Assembly (NCBI RefSeq): GCF_963576545.1
Contig: NC_083638.1
Coordinates: 29,349,900 to 29,413,899, forward strand
DNA from: Limanda limanda
Taxonomy: Eukaryota; Chordata; Actinopteri; Pleuronectiformes; Pleuronectidae
Direction: 5' to 3'
DNA: 64,000 bases
The position numbers and the translations under genes were made by a program. Under the pieces are notes generated by a model. It was given only the letters and a program-made list of their open reading frames with translations, had not been told where the DNA came from and did no database searches. Below are positions 44,297 to 54,882 of the stretch, one piece after another; the first letter of the stretch is position 1; every line of letters starts with the position of its first letter.

Positions 44297-44428
44297 CACG
44301 GCATACACCCCACAGGCTCCAATGAAAGCCCCCAGGAGCTGATCCACCATGTACACAGGGAGCTTCTTCAGTGACAGCTTCCCCAGGATCACCATGGCCA
44401 GAGTGACTGCTGGGTTCAGCAGGCCTCC
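44297..44428 (-). pseudogene. aqp10: aquaglyceroporin exon 3, defective 3' end
   Basis: Acceptor TTGTTGTAG|GA, then GLLNPAVTLAMVILGKLSLK and KLPVYMVDQLLGAFIGACGVYAV, followed by TGA (44296-44294). The first NPA motif is at 44417-44409. Family members continue with VYYD and a phase-1 donor. Here TACTACG|GT is replaced by TGAACAAAC, and the nearest GT sites are in the wrong phase for exon 4. The conserved His before Leu-Asn-Pro-Ala is Leu. Confidence 0.75.
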
Positions 44429-44507
44429 TACAACAATGCGAGGAAACAGATGGACACAAGTAACAAAAAGCTTGATATACACCATCTAGAACTATTTCCC
44501 CAAATCA

Positions 44508-44733
44508 GTTTTCCAGAAACATCCATGTCGTAAGCCCATGGAAAAAAATCAGCGATAAAACCCCTTTAGCTAAGGGCTAGCTTACAGTCTAAGCTAGCCC
44601 TTAGCCCCCAAAGAAACTGCCAACGCACTAAATTAAGCTAACTCACATGTAGCTCACACCATTGCTGCCATCAGTTAGCTAGCTAGGTGGCTATTTGCCC
44701 CGCACACACAAAATAAATGTATAATTTATTTAC
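44508..44733. repeat. local duplication, copy 1 (contains a 16-bp-arm hairpin)
   Basis: CAGAAACATCCATGTC, CCAAAGAAACTGCCAACGCA, CATTGCTGCCATCAGTTAGC and a TTATTTACC end recur in the same order at 45047-45443 with moderate divergence. At 44569-44584 / 44590-44605 a perfect 16-bp inverted repeat (GCTAAGGGCTAGCTTA, loop CAGTC) lies inside. Confidence 0.8.
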
Positions 44734-45046
44734 CAAAATCTCCAGATTGCAATTGGCCTGTCTTTGCTAGCCTTCCTCACTGCTGCCTCCTCTCTCCTCA
44801 TCCCTGCCTCTCTCCCTGACATCTTGTCTTTTCTGTAATAGAGATGTTCACCCGGAGCAGTCTGGCCGGTGCTGACGCCTCCTAGATCCTGGCTAACCAA
44901 TAAAAGAGCAAAGAGGAGACTTACAGTGAAGACTGACAGCTGAGCCACGCCCGCAGAGCTCAATGTTACCTGGTTAGCTCAGGCTAACGAGCAGTTGTTA
45001 ACCGTTTATCACTGTGTTATTACCGGTCGTGTGTAAGTGTCTCGTT

Positions 45047-45443
45047 TACAGAAACATCCATGTCAATTTTAATTAATTTAGTTAATCCCTGTCGGGAACC
45101 GCTTTAGCTTGGGGGCAACTAGCTAAAGCTACAAATTCAAACTGTGGGCAAATTCGCTGGGACAGATATACTAACATGTTGTTTTGGTGGTCTGGTTCTT
45201 TCTCCTCATTCAATAACCGCCCCCCCCAAAGAAACTTTCAACGCACTTAATTCAGCTAACGCCATTGCTGCCATTAGTTAGCTAGCTTGGTGGCTAATCG
45301 CCCTGCACACACGAAGATCGGGACTGTGGCAATCATAGCAAAAGACAGAAAAATGCGAATTAGTTCGGTCCTGTGTCTTGAAGTGCTTCACAAATTTATA
45401 GCAGGATGTATAATAAGAGCAAATGTATGATTTATTTACCGAT
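45047..45443. repeat. local duplication, copy 2
   Basis: Diverged, partly expanded counterpart of 44508-44733. Both copies end in TTATTTACC, which read on the minus strand is a GGTAAATAA splice-donor-like start. Upstream of each (minus sense) the sequences differ. Confidence 0.75.
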
Positions 45444-45754
45444 GTTCGTGACGAAGAGCTCCTTGGTGCCGCCTGGGTGCCAGAGGAATTTAGCCCCGCC
45501 CACAACATTTGAGGTCGGGAAGTTTGGTCTGGAGTCGCTCCGTTGGGGAGAAATTATGCCCGAACAGAAGCTGTTTGGACCACTCAAGCTGCTCTCTCAG
45601 CGGGGCTTAGGAGTACAGCAGCGCTTATTTACAAGTGTAACCATTGAACGGATTCCGTTTAACTGCCACAAGAGTTGTTCACCTTGTAACAAAGATCTCA
45701 ATGAGGAAACACACTGTTTTTTTTTTTGTTTTTACCGTGGTATCGAAATTTGGC

Positions 45755-45823
45755 AGCGAGAATCGTGTTATTTTACTGGTATTGGCACCGACTACTGAAT
45801 TTTTGGTATCGTGACACCCCTAC
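45755..45823 (-). mobile_element. end of a teleost hAT-like MITE (AGGGGTGTCACGATACC)
   Basis: Inverted, 45823 reads GTAGGGGTGTCACGATACCA, then AAAATTCAGTAGTCGGTGCC. This is a terminus seen in very many fish MITEs. The partner end was not located. Confidence 0.55.
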
Positions 45824-48800
45824 TTACAAATGGCAAGAGAAAGTCTTGACTGTCTGACTTAGTAAATTACTCACAATGTCGCTTAACATACGTCACATAC
45901 TTCGTTGCTCTGATTGGTTGTAGGTCTATCCAATTGAGCGAAGAGGCATTTTTTTCCCTGGTTCGGTTGAAACGCCCCATAATCACAGGCGAATGGAGCA
46001 GTCTCAGACTCATATTCTGACTAGAATTATGAGTATGACAACGTCAGGCTACCTTTTAACCGCAATAATGTTATAAGTTGAGTCTAAAGGTAAATCTGAC
46101 TGGGTAGTGGCTTGTATGGTAGTGCTATGAAATCCATGTGGCCCACTCAAAAGATCAAACATCATTACCTTGATCTTGATTCCTTTTTAATCGTAACATC
46201 TGTGATAGCTGTCCGATTTAATATTCAATTAATTAAATTTAATTCAATAAAAGTATGACAAAAAACCTCAGTCAAAGCCCAAGTTCTTTCTCTCTTTGTT
46301 CTATTCTGCTCTGTTGTGTCCTGTCCTCATTTCCATCCCTCCTCCTCTTGCTAATCTGCATCATTAGGCCGGGGGGGGGGGATCACATTTGTAAGGCTGA
46401 GTTGACCTGGAAGCTGCAGTGGCCGAGAGCAGGTGATGGAAAATGTAGATTTAAGAGCCAATAAATACTATTTGTTACCCAAACCTAACTGTGCAGCTGT
46501 GCTGACCTCATCTTTTATTGTTGCCATTTTGTCCGTTACAGCTCTAGTATAATACAATTAGTCACTTATTTGTCAATTCTTTCTCTGACAGGAATTCAGA
46601 GGTCTGGAATCTGGCCTCACTCAGAGTTATTGTCACTCTGGCTGCATAAAGAGGCTCAATGTACATTTTTATGAATTAATAAAATGTTTTGTTGGTTTGT
46701 AAATGTTGTATCATTAGTTTACCTTTGACCTTTTGAGATATACTCTGAAGTATAACCTATAATTATAATAATTTAGCTTTGAACCGAGTGCTGCACGCAT
46801 ATAAAAAAAAAAACAAGTCTCAAGAAGAGTTGCTCTGGGCTGAAAACAAAATACAAAGCAAGACATTCACAGACCTTCACTTGCAGCAGCACTGATGCAG
46901 ATATCTTTCATGGTGTGTTTAAAAAAAAAGAGAAAAAGATCCAGCCATTGAGATACAGCAAGTTCAGACACTTAATGGCCGCCTACGATGGAATTAATCC
47001 ATGGTGCTTTGTGTGTGTGTGAAGCGTGTGATGACTTCACAGCCTTCTGTCGCAGAGGGATGAAGAGTCAGTGTGATCAGGGAACATCGAACAGTTTGCC
47101 GATTGCCTTGTTAAGCAGCACTTGTCTACCTGTCATTCTACCGTGCCTTGTCCAATAATATCCCCTCACAACATCAAAGCATTGTGCCTTTTTTTAAGAG
47201 TGGGCCCAAGAATAAGAGCTTGAGGAGCCATCGGTTATGTTGCGTTTTTTTGCTTTCGTTTCTTTCTCTTTTTTAAATGTTTTCTTCCTTCGTGGCGTTT
47301 GAAGTGCGTTCAGTTGCTACCACAGCATTTTGCATCTATTGTCTGATTGTACTGAGGCTCCTGCCGCTTATTTCTGACGCCGGCCTTTTTCTCCCTGCTT
47401 GCTTTTCTTTTGCCGTGAGATAACTTGTGTGAAGAGCAATCAGAGGAGACACACTTAACTGCGGAGCTCATTGGAGCTCAATTCTTTAAAGCACGTCCCT
47501 TTCTCTTTTTCACACTTTTTTTCGTTTTAAAATCGACTTTGCTTTAACATTTTCCCTCCTCCAACCAGCGGCATCAGTAGCATTTACATATTCCCTCATG
47601 TACTGAACAGATCTCCGATGTGTAGGTGGATTGTGTGTGTATTATGTACGTGCATGTGTCATATTGTTAAAGCTTTTGGCCAGCATCTCTGTAAAAGAAA
47701 GAGCTAGACACAATTTAATGATCAACAGAAGCTAAATGATAGAATGACCATGACTTAATAAGGACAATGATGGATTGAGGGTTTAAGTCTCTTTCTGAAA
47801 TACAATCTAACTAATGTGTCTGTGTTTGATTTGAGATCTAATAAGATGATATCTTTAGTCAACTTTGTTGATGTCTGCATTTCAAACATTTTCCAGGCAC
47901 AACCCTGTCATCTCCCCCCCCCCCCCCCCCCCACCCCCCTCGGCAATCCCACTTTCTGCACGGTGTGGTGAATGCATGCGACGTCTGAACACTCATGTGC
48001 AGGATCACATTGATTGTCAGGTACCTAATAGATAGAAAACACACACACCGCTTGTGATTCAGCTTCCTTCTCAGTACAGTACAGGGTGTAGTTGTGAAAA
48101 CAGCCTTATTCTACATAGCAGCTGAAATTAAATTTATTTGCACCAGCAGCTGTCCGGGGCTGAAGCAGCTGGCACCTTTTGAACGCTCTGCCAAAATCCT
48201 GATTTGCTTTCCTCTGCTATACAGCGATGTCACCATTAACCTCGTCCTTCTGCCTTCCACTGCTAACAGCGTTACCTGTATTTATCGCTGAGAGCTCAGC
48301 ACAAAGGTATATTTATATGAGGAGATCCTTCAGTCTAAGTCCACAGGTTAATTTCACCTTATTCACATTGAGGTTTTGCACTTCAGAGCTCCGGGCTCTA
48401 TGAGATACAGATCAAACCTGTTCAGCTGCGTGCATTGATTTCCATGAATCATTTGTGTCCCTGAATACAGCTGCTGGTAGCTGAGTGTGTATCCTTGCTT
48501 GGAGTTCTTTAAAATGAAAATTGTTGATTAAAAAATGTGTATTTTTGTGTTTGTTAAAATCTTTTCAGAAGTGATCTCAGAAGTGTTCTTGATTACAAAC
48601 ATTTTTTGTTTCTGGCTCAACATCACAAGGCCCATAGAGAAGACTTGAACAAGTGTTGAACAGCTGAACACTCATATCTGCAGGACATCATTTGTCTAGG
48701 ATTTTTTAACTCATGATTCAATATGAAAAATAAAAATGGCAACTGTAGGAGTTTGTTTTATTTAGGCACAAAAATGTATCAGTTGGTGTGAGATATCTAA

Positions 48801-49594
48801 GGACAAAAAGTGGATTGTCAAAATGTTGATGTTGGACATAATATGCCAATTGCACTTCCTTAAAACACTATCTGCATTGGAAATTTAAATAAATTTAAAT
48901 TTAAGCTTCAAAACTATCTTCAGAAAAAAGGCTTAAAAATGGCATTAGATTCCAGCTCAGGGGATCGGGCCTATGATTTCGAAACCTCATCAAGGCCAGC
49001 CTTTCACCCAGGGGAAAAAAGAACACGGCAAAAAAAGGATCAAATATTCTTATAAGAGGAAAAAATATAACAACTTCCCTGGAGGCTATTGAAAGATATT
49101 CCCTTGGGTCGCTGAAAGTTAAAATAAGGTATTTATCATACCAGGAAAACCTTGATCGTTATGAATAGCTTCAGAGGTTCCAAAGATCGTAAACATTAAG
49201 ATTTAAAAGTTTCTTGTGACAGAATGAGAGCAGCGATGAAAAAAGATTCTCACATTGGACCTCAGTTAAATGACTGAAATCACGATCATGCCTTTCAAAG
49301 AGACAACAACTTGACAGGAGGATAAGGCACTGTTGACCTGTTTGTCATGTAAAGTGCACACATTGTGGAAGTCAGTAATGTGCACATAGTGCTGCATTGC
49401 ATTATGTAGCAATATCTGTCACGGTGGATCATTATAGCGACGCAGAGCATAAAGTGGGCAAGCTGTTCCAAGGAGCAGGTGAATTCATATTCCTTATTAA
49501 TTACTCAGCCCCCGAGATACAGAGTAATGGATGGTTAGCAGGTGATGCTGCGACGTCTTGTCTGCATTTTCACTCTTGTGAATCTTTTCAGTAT
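45824..49594. other. non-coding stretch, no gene seen
   Basis: Contains a G-run (46373-46381), A-runs (46802-46814, 46920-46929), a 19-C run (47914-47932) and pyrimidine-rich DNA near 47250-47560. No exon was recognised on either strand. Confidence 0.5.
47914..47932 (+). repeat. poly-C run
   Basis: Nineteen consecutive C, followed by A and six more C. Confidence 0.9.
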
Positions 49595-50580
49595 GTGTCT
49601 TATCAGGGCCACTGCCAGCCATTTGGGTTCCCCAAGGTGTAAGATCTTTGGTGCCCCTCCCTCTAGAATTAAAATAGAATGAAAAAAAAAACAATGAATA
49701 TTTGTATTTGTAAAAAAAGATAACTGTTCAATTAGTCACTTGAGAAACTTTGCAAAGACAGTTTGTATTGCAGTTAAGTATTTGAAAGTGCAATCTTATT
49801 CAAGCAAACATATTTTAATTATCACTGTTGTTAAAATTGAATAAATAACTGAGTGAAAACAAGAAAAACTGAACTTTTCAATTTGTAACGCACTCAACTT
49901 TACAAACAAAGTTTTGCCTGTTCTACAGTACATCTATATCCTGACACTGTAGAACAGGCAAAACCACAACACAACAGCACACACACAATTTGAAAGTGCT
50001 ACCTTCTTCAATAAAATAAACAAAAGAATGACATTTTAACTATCAATGTTGTTAAAATTAAATGAATTTAAATACAAATAAGAAAAACTGAACTATATAG
50101 TAAGTAACATAAAACAGAAGAAAACTTACAAAGCTTTAGAAACAGAAGACTGTATATTTTGCACTACAGAACATGCATATTCAGCAGTTGTGGGAAGCTA
50201 TAGATGCGGCGTCTGCATTTAATTCTGGAGCAGGGACCTAGGGAGTCATGCACAGCTCTGTTGCCCCATCCAGACTGTAGAGAGACGAGGGAGGGACCGG
50301 GGGCTGCACAGCTCCACTGTCCCAGCCAGAGAGTGCACAGCCCGGCCACAGCACCCCCAAACCAGAGGGAGAGCCCCCAGCCCCCCTGCACAGCTCTCCA
50401 GGCCCAGTCACAGCGCACAGTGCCACGGGCAGTGTCGGCCGTTGAGCAACATCCAAGCAACATTCTGACTCCCAGGCCACACTGGTTGTGGTACGGACTG
50501 GTTACACCCGGGTTCTGCTTCGTGGTGCAGTTGTTCACACAGCTGCGTCCGTGTGTCTTATCAACCATAAGGGCCAGTGG
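49595..50580. repeat. composite unclassified repeat region with hairpin and GC-rich block
   Basis: Two diverged copies of a 110-bp segment lie 208 bp apart (49781-49890 and 49989-50109). Between them is a perfect 19-bp inverted repeat (49911-49929 / 49946-49964). They are followed by an isolated GC-rich block (50205-50560) with repeated CTGCACAGCTC motifs. The edges carry similar GGGCCACTG / CCAGTGG motifs. It may be one non-autonomous element, but termini are not proven. Confidence 0.35.
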
Positions 50581-52660
50581 TTAACAATGTGGAATGTAGT
50601 TTATTACTACTGTGGACCAGTTCTTTCAGATGGAAGTCACCCATGTTAGAAGTAGACTCCAAGTCTTCCCTATTTATGTCCAAATTTGTGTTATTAATAG
50701 AAAATAGCAGACAAATGTCAGCAGTTCAATAAGTTGACTAGAACTATTTAACTGAGACTCCAATCATTACCTCTGTTGTGCAGTGAGTGAGGAGGGGTGA
50801 ATACTGTGGGGGGTGACATGAACCAAAATGTTCCTAACGTATCAAACCTTTATTAGACTTTACCCAAGGACAGACAACCCAATGTGATTCATTACACAAA
50901 TGACAGCATGTGGGGAACAAGGCCTGTTTAGTGATGGCGATAATGACTTTGCCAGTTCATTATGACACCATTAAAGGTTTTTCTTTTTTAATTACAGTGT
51001 CGTGCTGATGGCTCTATGACATTTAAAAAGCCTCTAATTATTCTGCACGATGGAGGGACGATTAGAGGTGCTAAACCTGCAGTGATTTTAACATTTTAAT
51101 ATGGCCTGGTGGTGCCACTCACAGTTTGGCCTGCGGTGACATATAACAGACAGTGATGGTTCGGGGGAAATTTCCGTCACACAAAAACAGCTAATCTACC
51201 AAATTGATATGTCTCAGAAAGTAAGCTTTAGTTTGAGCCAAAAGAGGTCCAGGTTAAGATTAATAATCCTGTCAAAGAATACTACTTCTAAACATCCTAC
51301 ATCCTGAAGTTGGTTTAATACTTGGTGTTGTGCTTGCTAATAATACACGTCAGTGTCACTACAGTGTAAGGCTGTAGGCAGATTATTTTTTTTCTTTGAG
51401 ATGAGCTACACTGTTAATGTTCTCACATAATCCTAAGGAAAACCTAAGCAAATTTACCTAATTTTTGCTGTATTATGCTGCTCGTATTTTTGACCTATGG
51501 CAAAGTTAGTCTGTCTCTTCAACAGATTACGCTCGTCTGAAGAGCCTGAAGACACCATTTGATTTCCATTAAGTGTCAACATCACCAAGTGTCATGTAAC
51601 ATGCCCACCTACCAGCAGTTTTTTTATCAAATTGGTACAGCAGAACTGGTGCCTGTGTTACCGAGGTGATACAGTGGTGTTTACAGCTGATCAGGAACCT
51701 TCTGGATAAGGGGTATACAATTTATGACTCAGCAAGTGGTTGACCAATTACAAACGTTTTCCAGATGACCAGGTGACCAATTACAAACGTTTTCCAGATG
51801 ACCAGGTGACCAATTACAAACGTTTTCCAGATGACCAGTAAGACAGATTTTCAGACACAAAAGTGAAAATGAAGGAATGCAGCACTGGACAGTATAAAAC
51901 AAATAATGCGTTTGAACATTTCAGCATGTAAATCTGTTCTGTACATGCCCAATTAAAAAAATACAGTATGAACCTGTGAAACTGCCATTACATGGCCACA
52001 TTAACGTTAGAGGGCAGAGTCGAGTAAAAAAAAAAGACCAATATATCTGATAGTTCCTTGTGACTGTCAAGTTATAGCAGCCAGGAACATCCTTACCTTA
52101 CTGACTGCAGTGTCTTCTTCCTCTATATTCTAAAGAAGACTGCAAGTCTCCGAGCCAAAGCCAAGATAATTATGATGACATCTTCAGGGTTATTTTCTCA
52201 AACTATAAAGCCCTTCTTGAGCCACGGGAGACATTACAAACACGCCAAGTAATACCCCTCATTACCTTTATGTGTAAAACCAGTTGTTTCTCCTTTAGGA
52301 GCTTTGAGAGCGTCTCCAACCAAACACATTTATAGTATAAGAGTTTCTGTGTGTGTCTACCATACATAGGTGGAGTATGGAATAGAGTGCTTTCAGAGAA
52401 AATCACAGAATCTGTTATTTCAGTATCATTTTAGTGTAATAAATGCCCATTATTAAAAATAAATAATTTACTAAAATTGTACTCAGTAGAACACATACCT
52501 CCTCCAAGGCCGAATTAACAGTCACCTTAAAATAAAACAATCTTTATAGCTAACGTTAGGTTTCTCAGCTTCAAATTGGGGATAGTTCCAGGTTTGTAGC
52601 CCTATTTGTTACCATGTTAGTGTTGTTACTCGACTGAGACCACATTTAAATCTACTAGAT
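50581..52660. other. non-coding stretch, no gene seen
   Basis: Only the 33-bp minisatellite at 51741-51838 stands out. Confidence 0.5.
51741..51838 (+). repeat. 33-bp minisatellite, three copies
   Basis: TGACCAATTACAAACGTTTT and CCAGATGACCAGG repeat at 51741, 51774 and 51807 with essentially no divergence. Confidence 0.95.
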
Positions 52661-53187
52661 TAGGGCTGGGCGGTAAAACGATAGCGATATTTATCGCAAT
52701 ATATGTTTTACTAGAAATTTATGACATTGATGATATAACGTCAATAGAGCTCATCCCACCCATGTTTTGACAGAATTTGAGATAAGATAAGATAAGATAA
52801 AACTTTATTGATCCACACACTGGAGATATTCAGTTGTTACAGCAGCAGGCACGTCAGAATGAGGTAAACAAGAGGAAATATCAAGAGACAATAGAATACA
52901 AATTTATTAAAAAAATGCTAAGTATGTACATTATATACACCTTTTCACTGTAGTGGTTTGTGTGAAATGTTATAAGTAAAGTGCAGTGGCACAGAATGAT
53001 CGTATGAGCAAGTAAAATCTTTTTAGTGCATGAGAGAAAATCGTTGTACATAAGAATAACTATGTACATATGCTTTACGCAATTACATAACAAAGTTATT
53101 ATTTGATATATATTGTGATATATTTAGGTATCGAATGATATAAAAAAATGTATCTTGATGAGATTTGTCCCATATCGCCCAGCCGTA
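52661..53187 (+). mobile_element. hAT-like MITE split by a LINE insertion
   Basis: Ends TAGGGCTGGGCGGT and, inverted, TACGGCTGGGCGATAT, a well-known fish MITE terminus. The flanks TACTAGAT and CACTACAT agree at six of eight positions, suggesting an old 8-bp target duplication. Removing the LINE (about 52778-53100) leaves a MITE of about 200 bp with GATATTTATCGCAATATATG on the left arm and the corresponding ATATATTGTGATATATTTAG on the right. Confidence 0.65.
52778..53100 (-). mobile_element. Rex1-like LINE 3' end, reverse orientation
   Basis: The + strand GATAAGATAAGATAAGATAA with AACTTTATTGATCC is, inverted, the (TTATC)n-tailed 3' end of fish Rex1-type LINEs. Only the 3' part is present. The right boundary is estimated from where MITE sequence resumes. 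Confidence 0.55.
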
Positions 53188-54849
53188 CACTACATCCAGA
53201 TTTGTATTTGAATCCCCAGGGAATAATCGATAATACCCCCCTTAATATGTTTGACTTTCTTCATCAAGATACCACATGATTCCACAAAGTAATATGGAAA
53301 TCCACCCAGTATTTATTGTGTAAAGATGCTAACTATTAGAGAAACAAACACTTATGACAACATAGCTCTTTGCTAAAGGTTATCGCACCTTAGTGTCTTT
53401 TGCAGGTGCTGCCACACCTCTCTCTTCAAAACCCCCATCAAAGACGGTGAAAAAATTAAACTGCTCTTGTTAATTGTAAGTATTATGGCAGTACATGACC
53501 CTTGTATTTATAACCCTCACACAATGACTGTTTCTGACTGACCTTTGCTTCATGTTCTTTTGCAAATGAAGGAGTAAACGGATGTGGAAAGCATGAGAGT
53601 CAGGGCCATGAATCTGAAAGAGACTCATCACAAGTCATTTAACTTTTCTCAAACCTTGTTGTACATCATTCCCCCTTGAGCTATTTGCTAGTCAGAAATG
53701 TAGGAGTTACCTTTCCCTTTTTTTTCTTAATTAAATTTTCATGATGGAAAAGGACTTCATTTCATGCTGCATAGATTCTCTGAATTGTATAAAAAAAACG
53801 CTTCACCAATTGCACAAATAGAGCTAGTCTCCAACGGACTAGTGTAATATGAGTGCAGTGATTGGTCTTTCAGACTTTCTGTATGGAAACCCAATTTTCA
53901 AACCCTAATGGTGCTAATGCAGCTGGCCTATAAGCATGGCTGTCCGCTAATGGGAATAGCAAGAAGCTTGCACCTTTTGAAGCTGGTCTGAGTGTTTACA
54001 GATGATCAAACCAACTATTTCATGCCATGTTAGTGATGGAAAAAAGTCTATGTGGCAGCTGTGTGAGGTTATGCACGCTAGAGAAGTGGGGAATCACATG
54101 TTGACAGCATGTGAAGCATCTGTGTGCATGTGAGCCTGATGTGCTTATACCCAAAATTCAGTGAAGCCAGTTGAATGGGCCCTGTCCACTTACGTTCACA
54201 TCCCTGCAAAGTTCTGCATTAATTCAACTTTGTTCGAGTACTCAGTAAATCACAGCTTTTGCATAAAACTGTTTTCTTTTATTCATCTGTATTGTCTCTC
54301 AAACTGCACAAAAAAAAAATCAGCAATCTTTTAAGGAAAAATTTGTATGACGTTTTATACCCATGGACGCAGGCTTGGAAAAAAGATGACATTTTGACTG
54401 TAAGCTGACAATCAGCTCCCCTTCTTTAATTCCTCTGTCATTACATCCTTCAATCATTTTCCTTTCAGTCCTTTGTTTGTCACCATTTGCTCATCTATCC
54501 CCCTATAAGAAAAAGTTAACAGAACTAATCGGATTTATTTTGAGTAAGTTAAAAACAAAAGTAATCACAATATCTTGAAAAGTGGTTATTGACTGAGGCC
54601 AGCAACACGCTCGTTTTTTTGAATGACAAAAGGATCAAAAAGTAATGAACCATTTGTACTGTGCTTACTGTAAGCGTTCACTCTTCTCCCCCAGGGAGGA
54701 CGTGTCCGTCAGGGTTAAAGATCGACTTCATTTAATCCATCTTACTATGTGAACAAGCCTCCAGCATGTTGTGAGGACACATATGCACATTCATATACTA
54801 AAAGACAAGTCAGTTGGTGAATTATGGAGCTAGATTATCTGTGTGTGTG

Positions 54850-54882
<33 letters not shown>

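Larger units (their letters stand above)
42079..44428 (-). pseudogene. aqp10: aqp10-like aquaglyceroporin locus, rearranged
   Basis: Aquaglyceroporins are six-helix membrane channels for water and glycerol. Three exons are recognisable in order on the minus strand: exon 3 (44428 to about 44297, first NPA), exon 4 (44113-43995) and exon 6 (42283-42079). Exon 3 reads into TGA at 44294 without a usable phase-1 donor, and its usual HLNPA is LLNPA. Exon 5, with the second NPA, is missing from its expected place and a 1.1-kb foreign segment lies there instead. A partial second exon 6 (43815-43903) sits between exons 4 and 6. Exons 1-2 were not found. The best match is AQP10 (DFSGG..VTGP.ATA, IFATYPA, WWWIPVVGP, HHP). 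Exons 4 and 6 alone are intact, so an alternative is a real gene with an assembly problem. Confidence 0.65.

Noticed and set aside
44730..44963. 77-codon frame containing MSGREAGMRREEAAVRKASK
   Set aside because: No recognised family and it overlaps a locally duplicated non-coding segment; kept only as context.
51741..51838. CRISPR-like direct repeats
   Set aside because: Head-to-tail minisatellite without spacers, in a vertebrate genome.
53406..53475. Exon-like segment with TTTTGCAG and GTAAGT borders
   Set aside because: The frame needed to continue the cadherin exon (phase 1) hits a stop, and the peptide is not cadherin-like.
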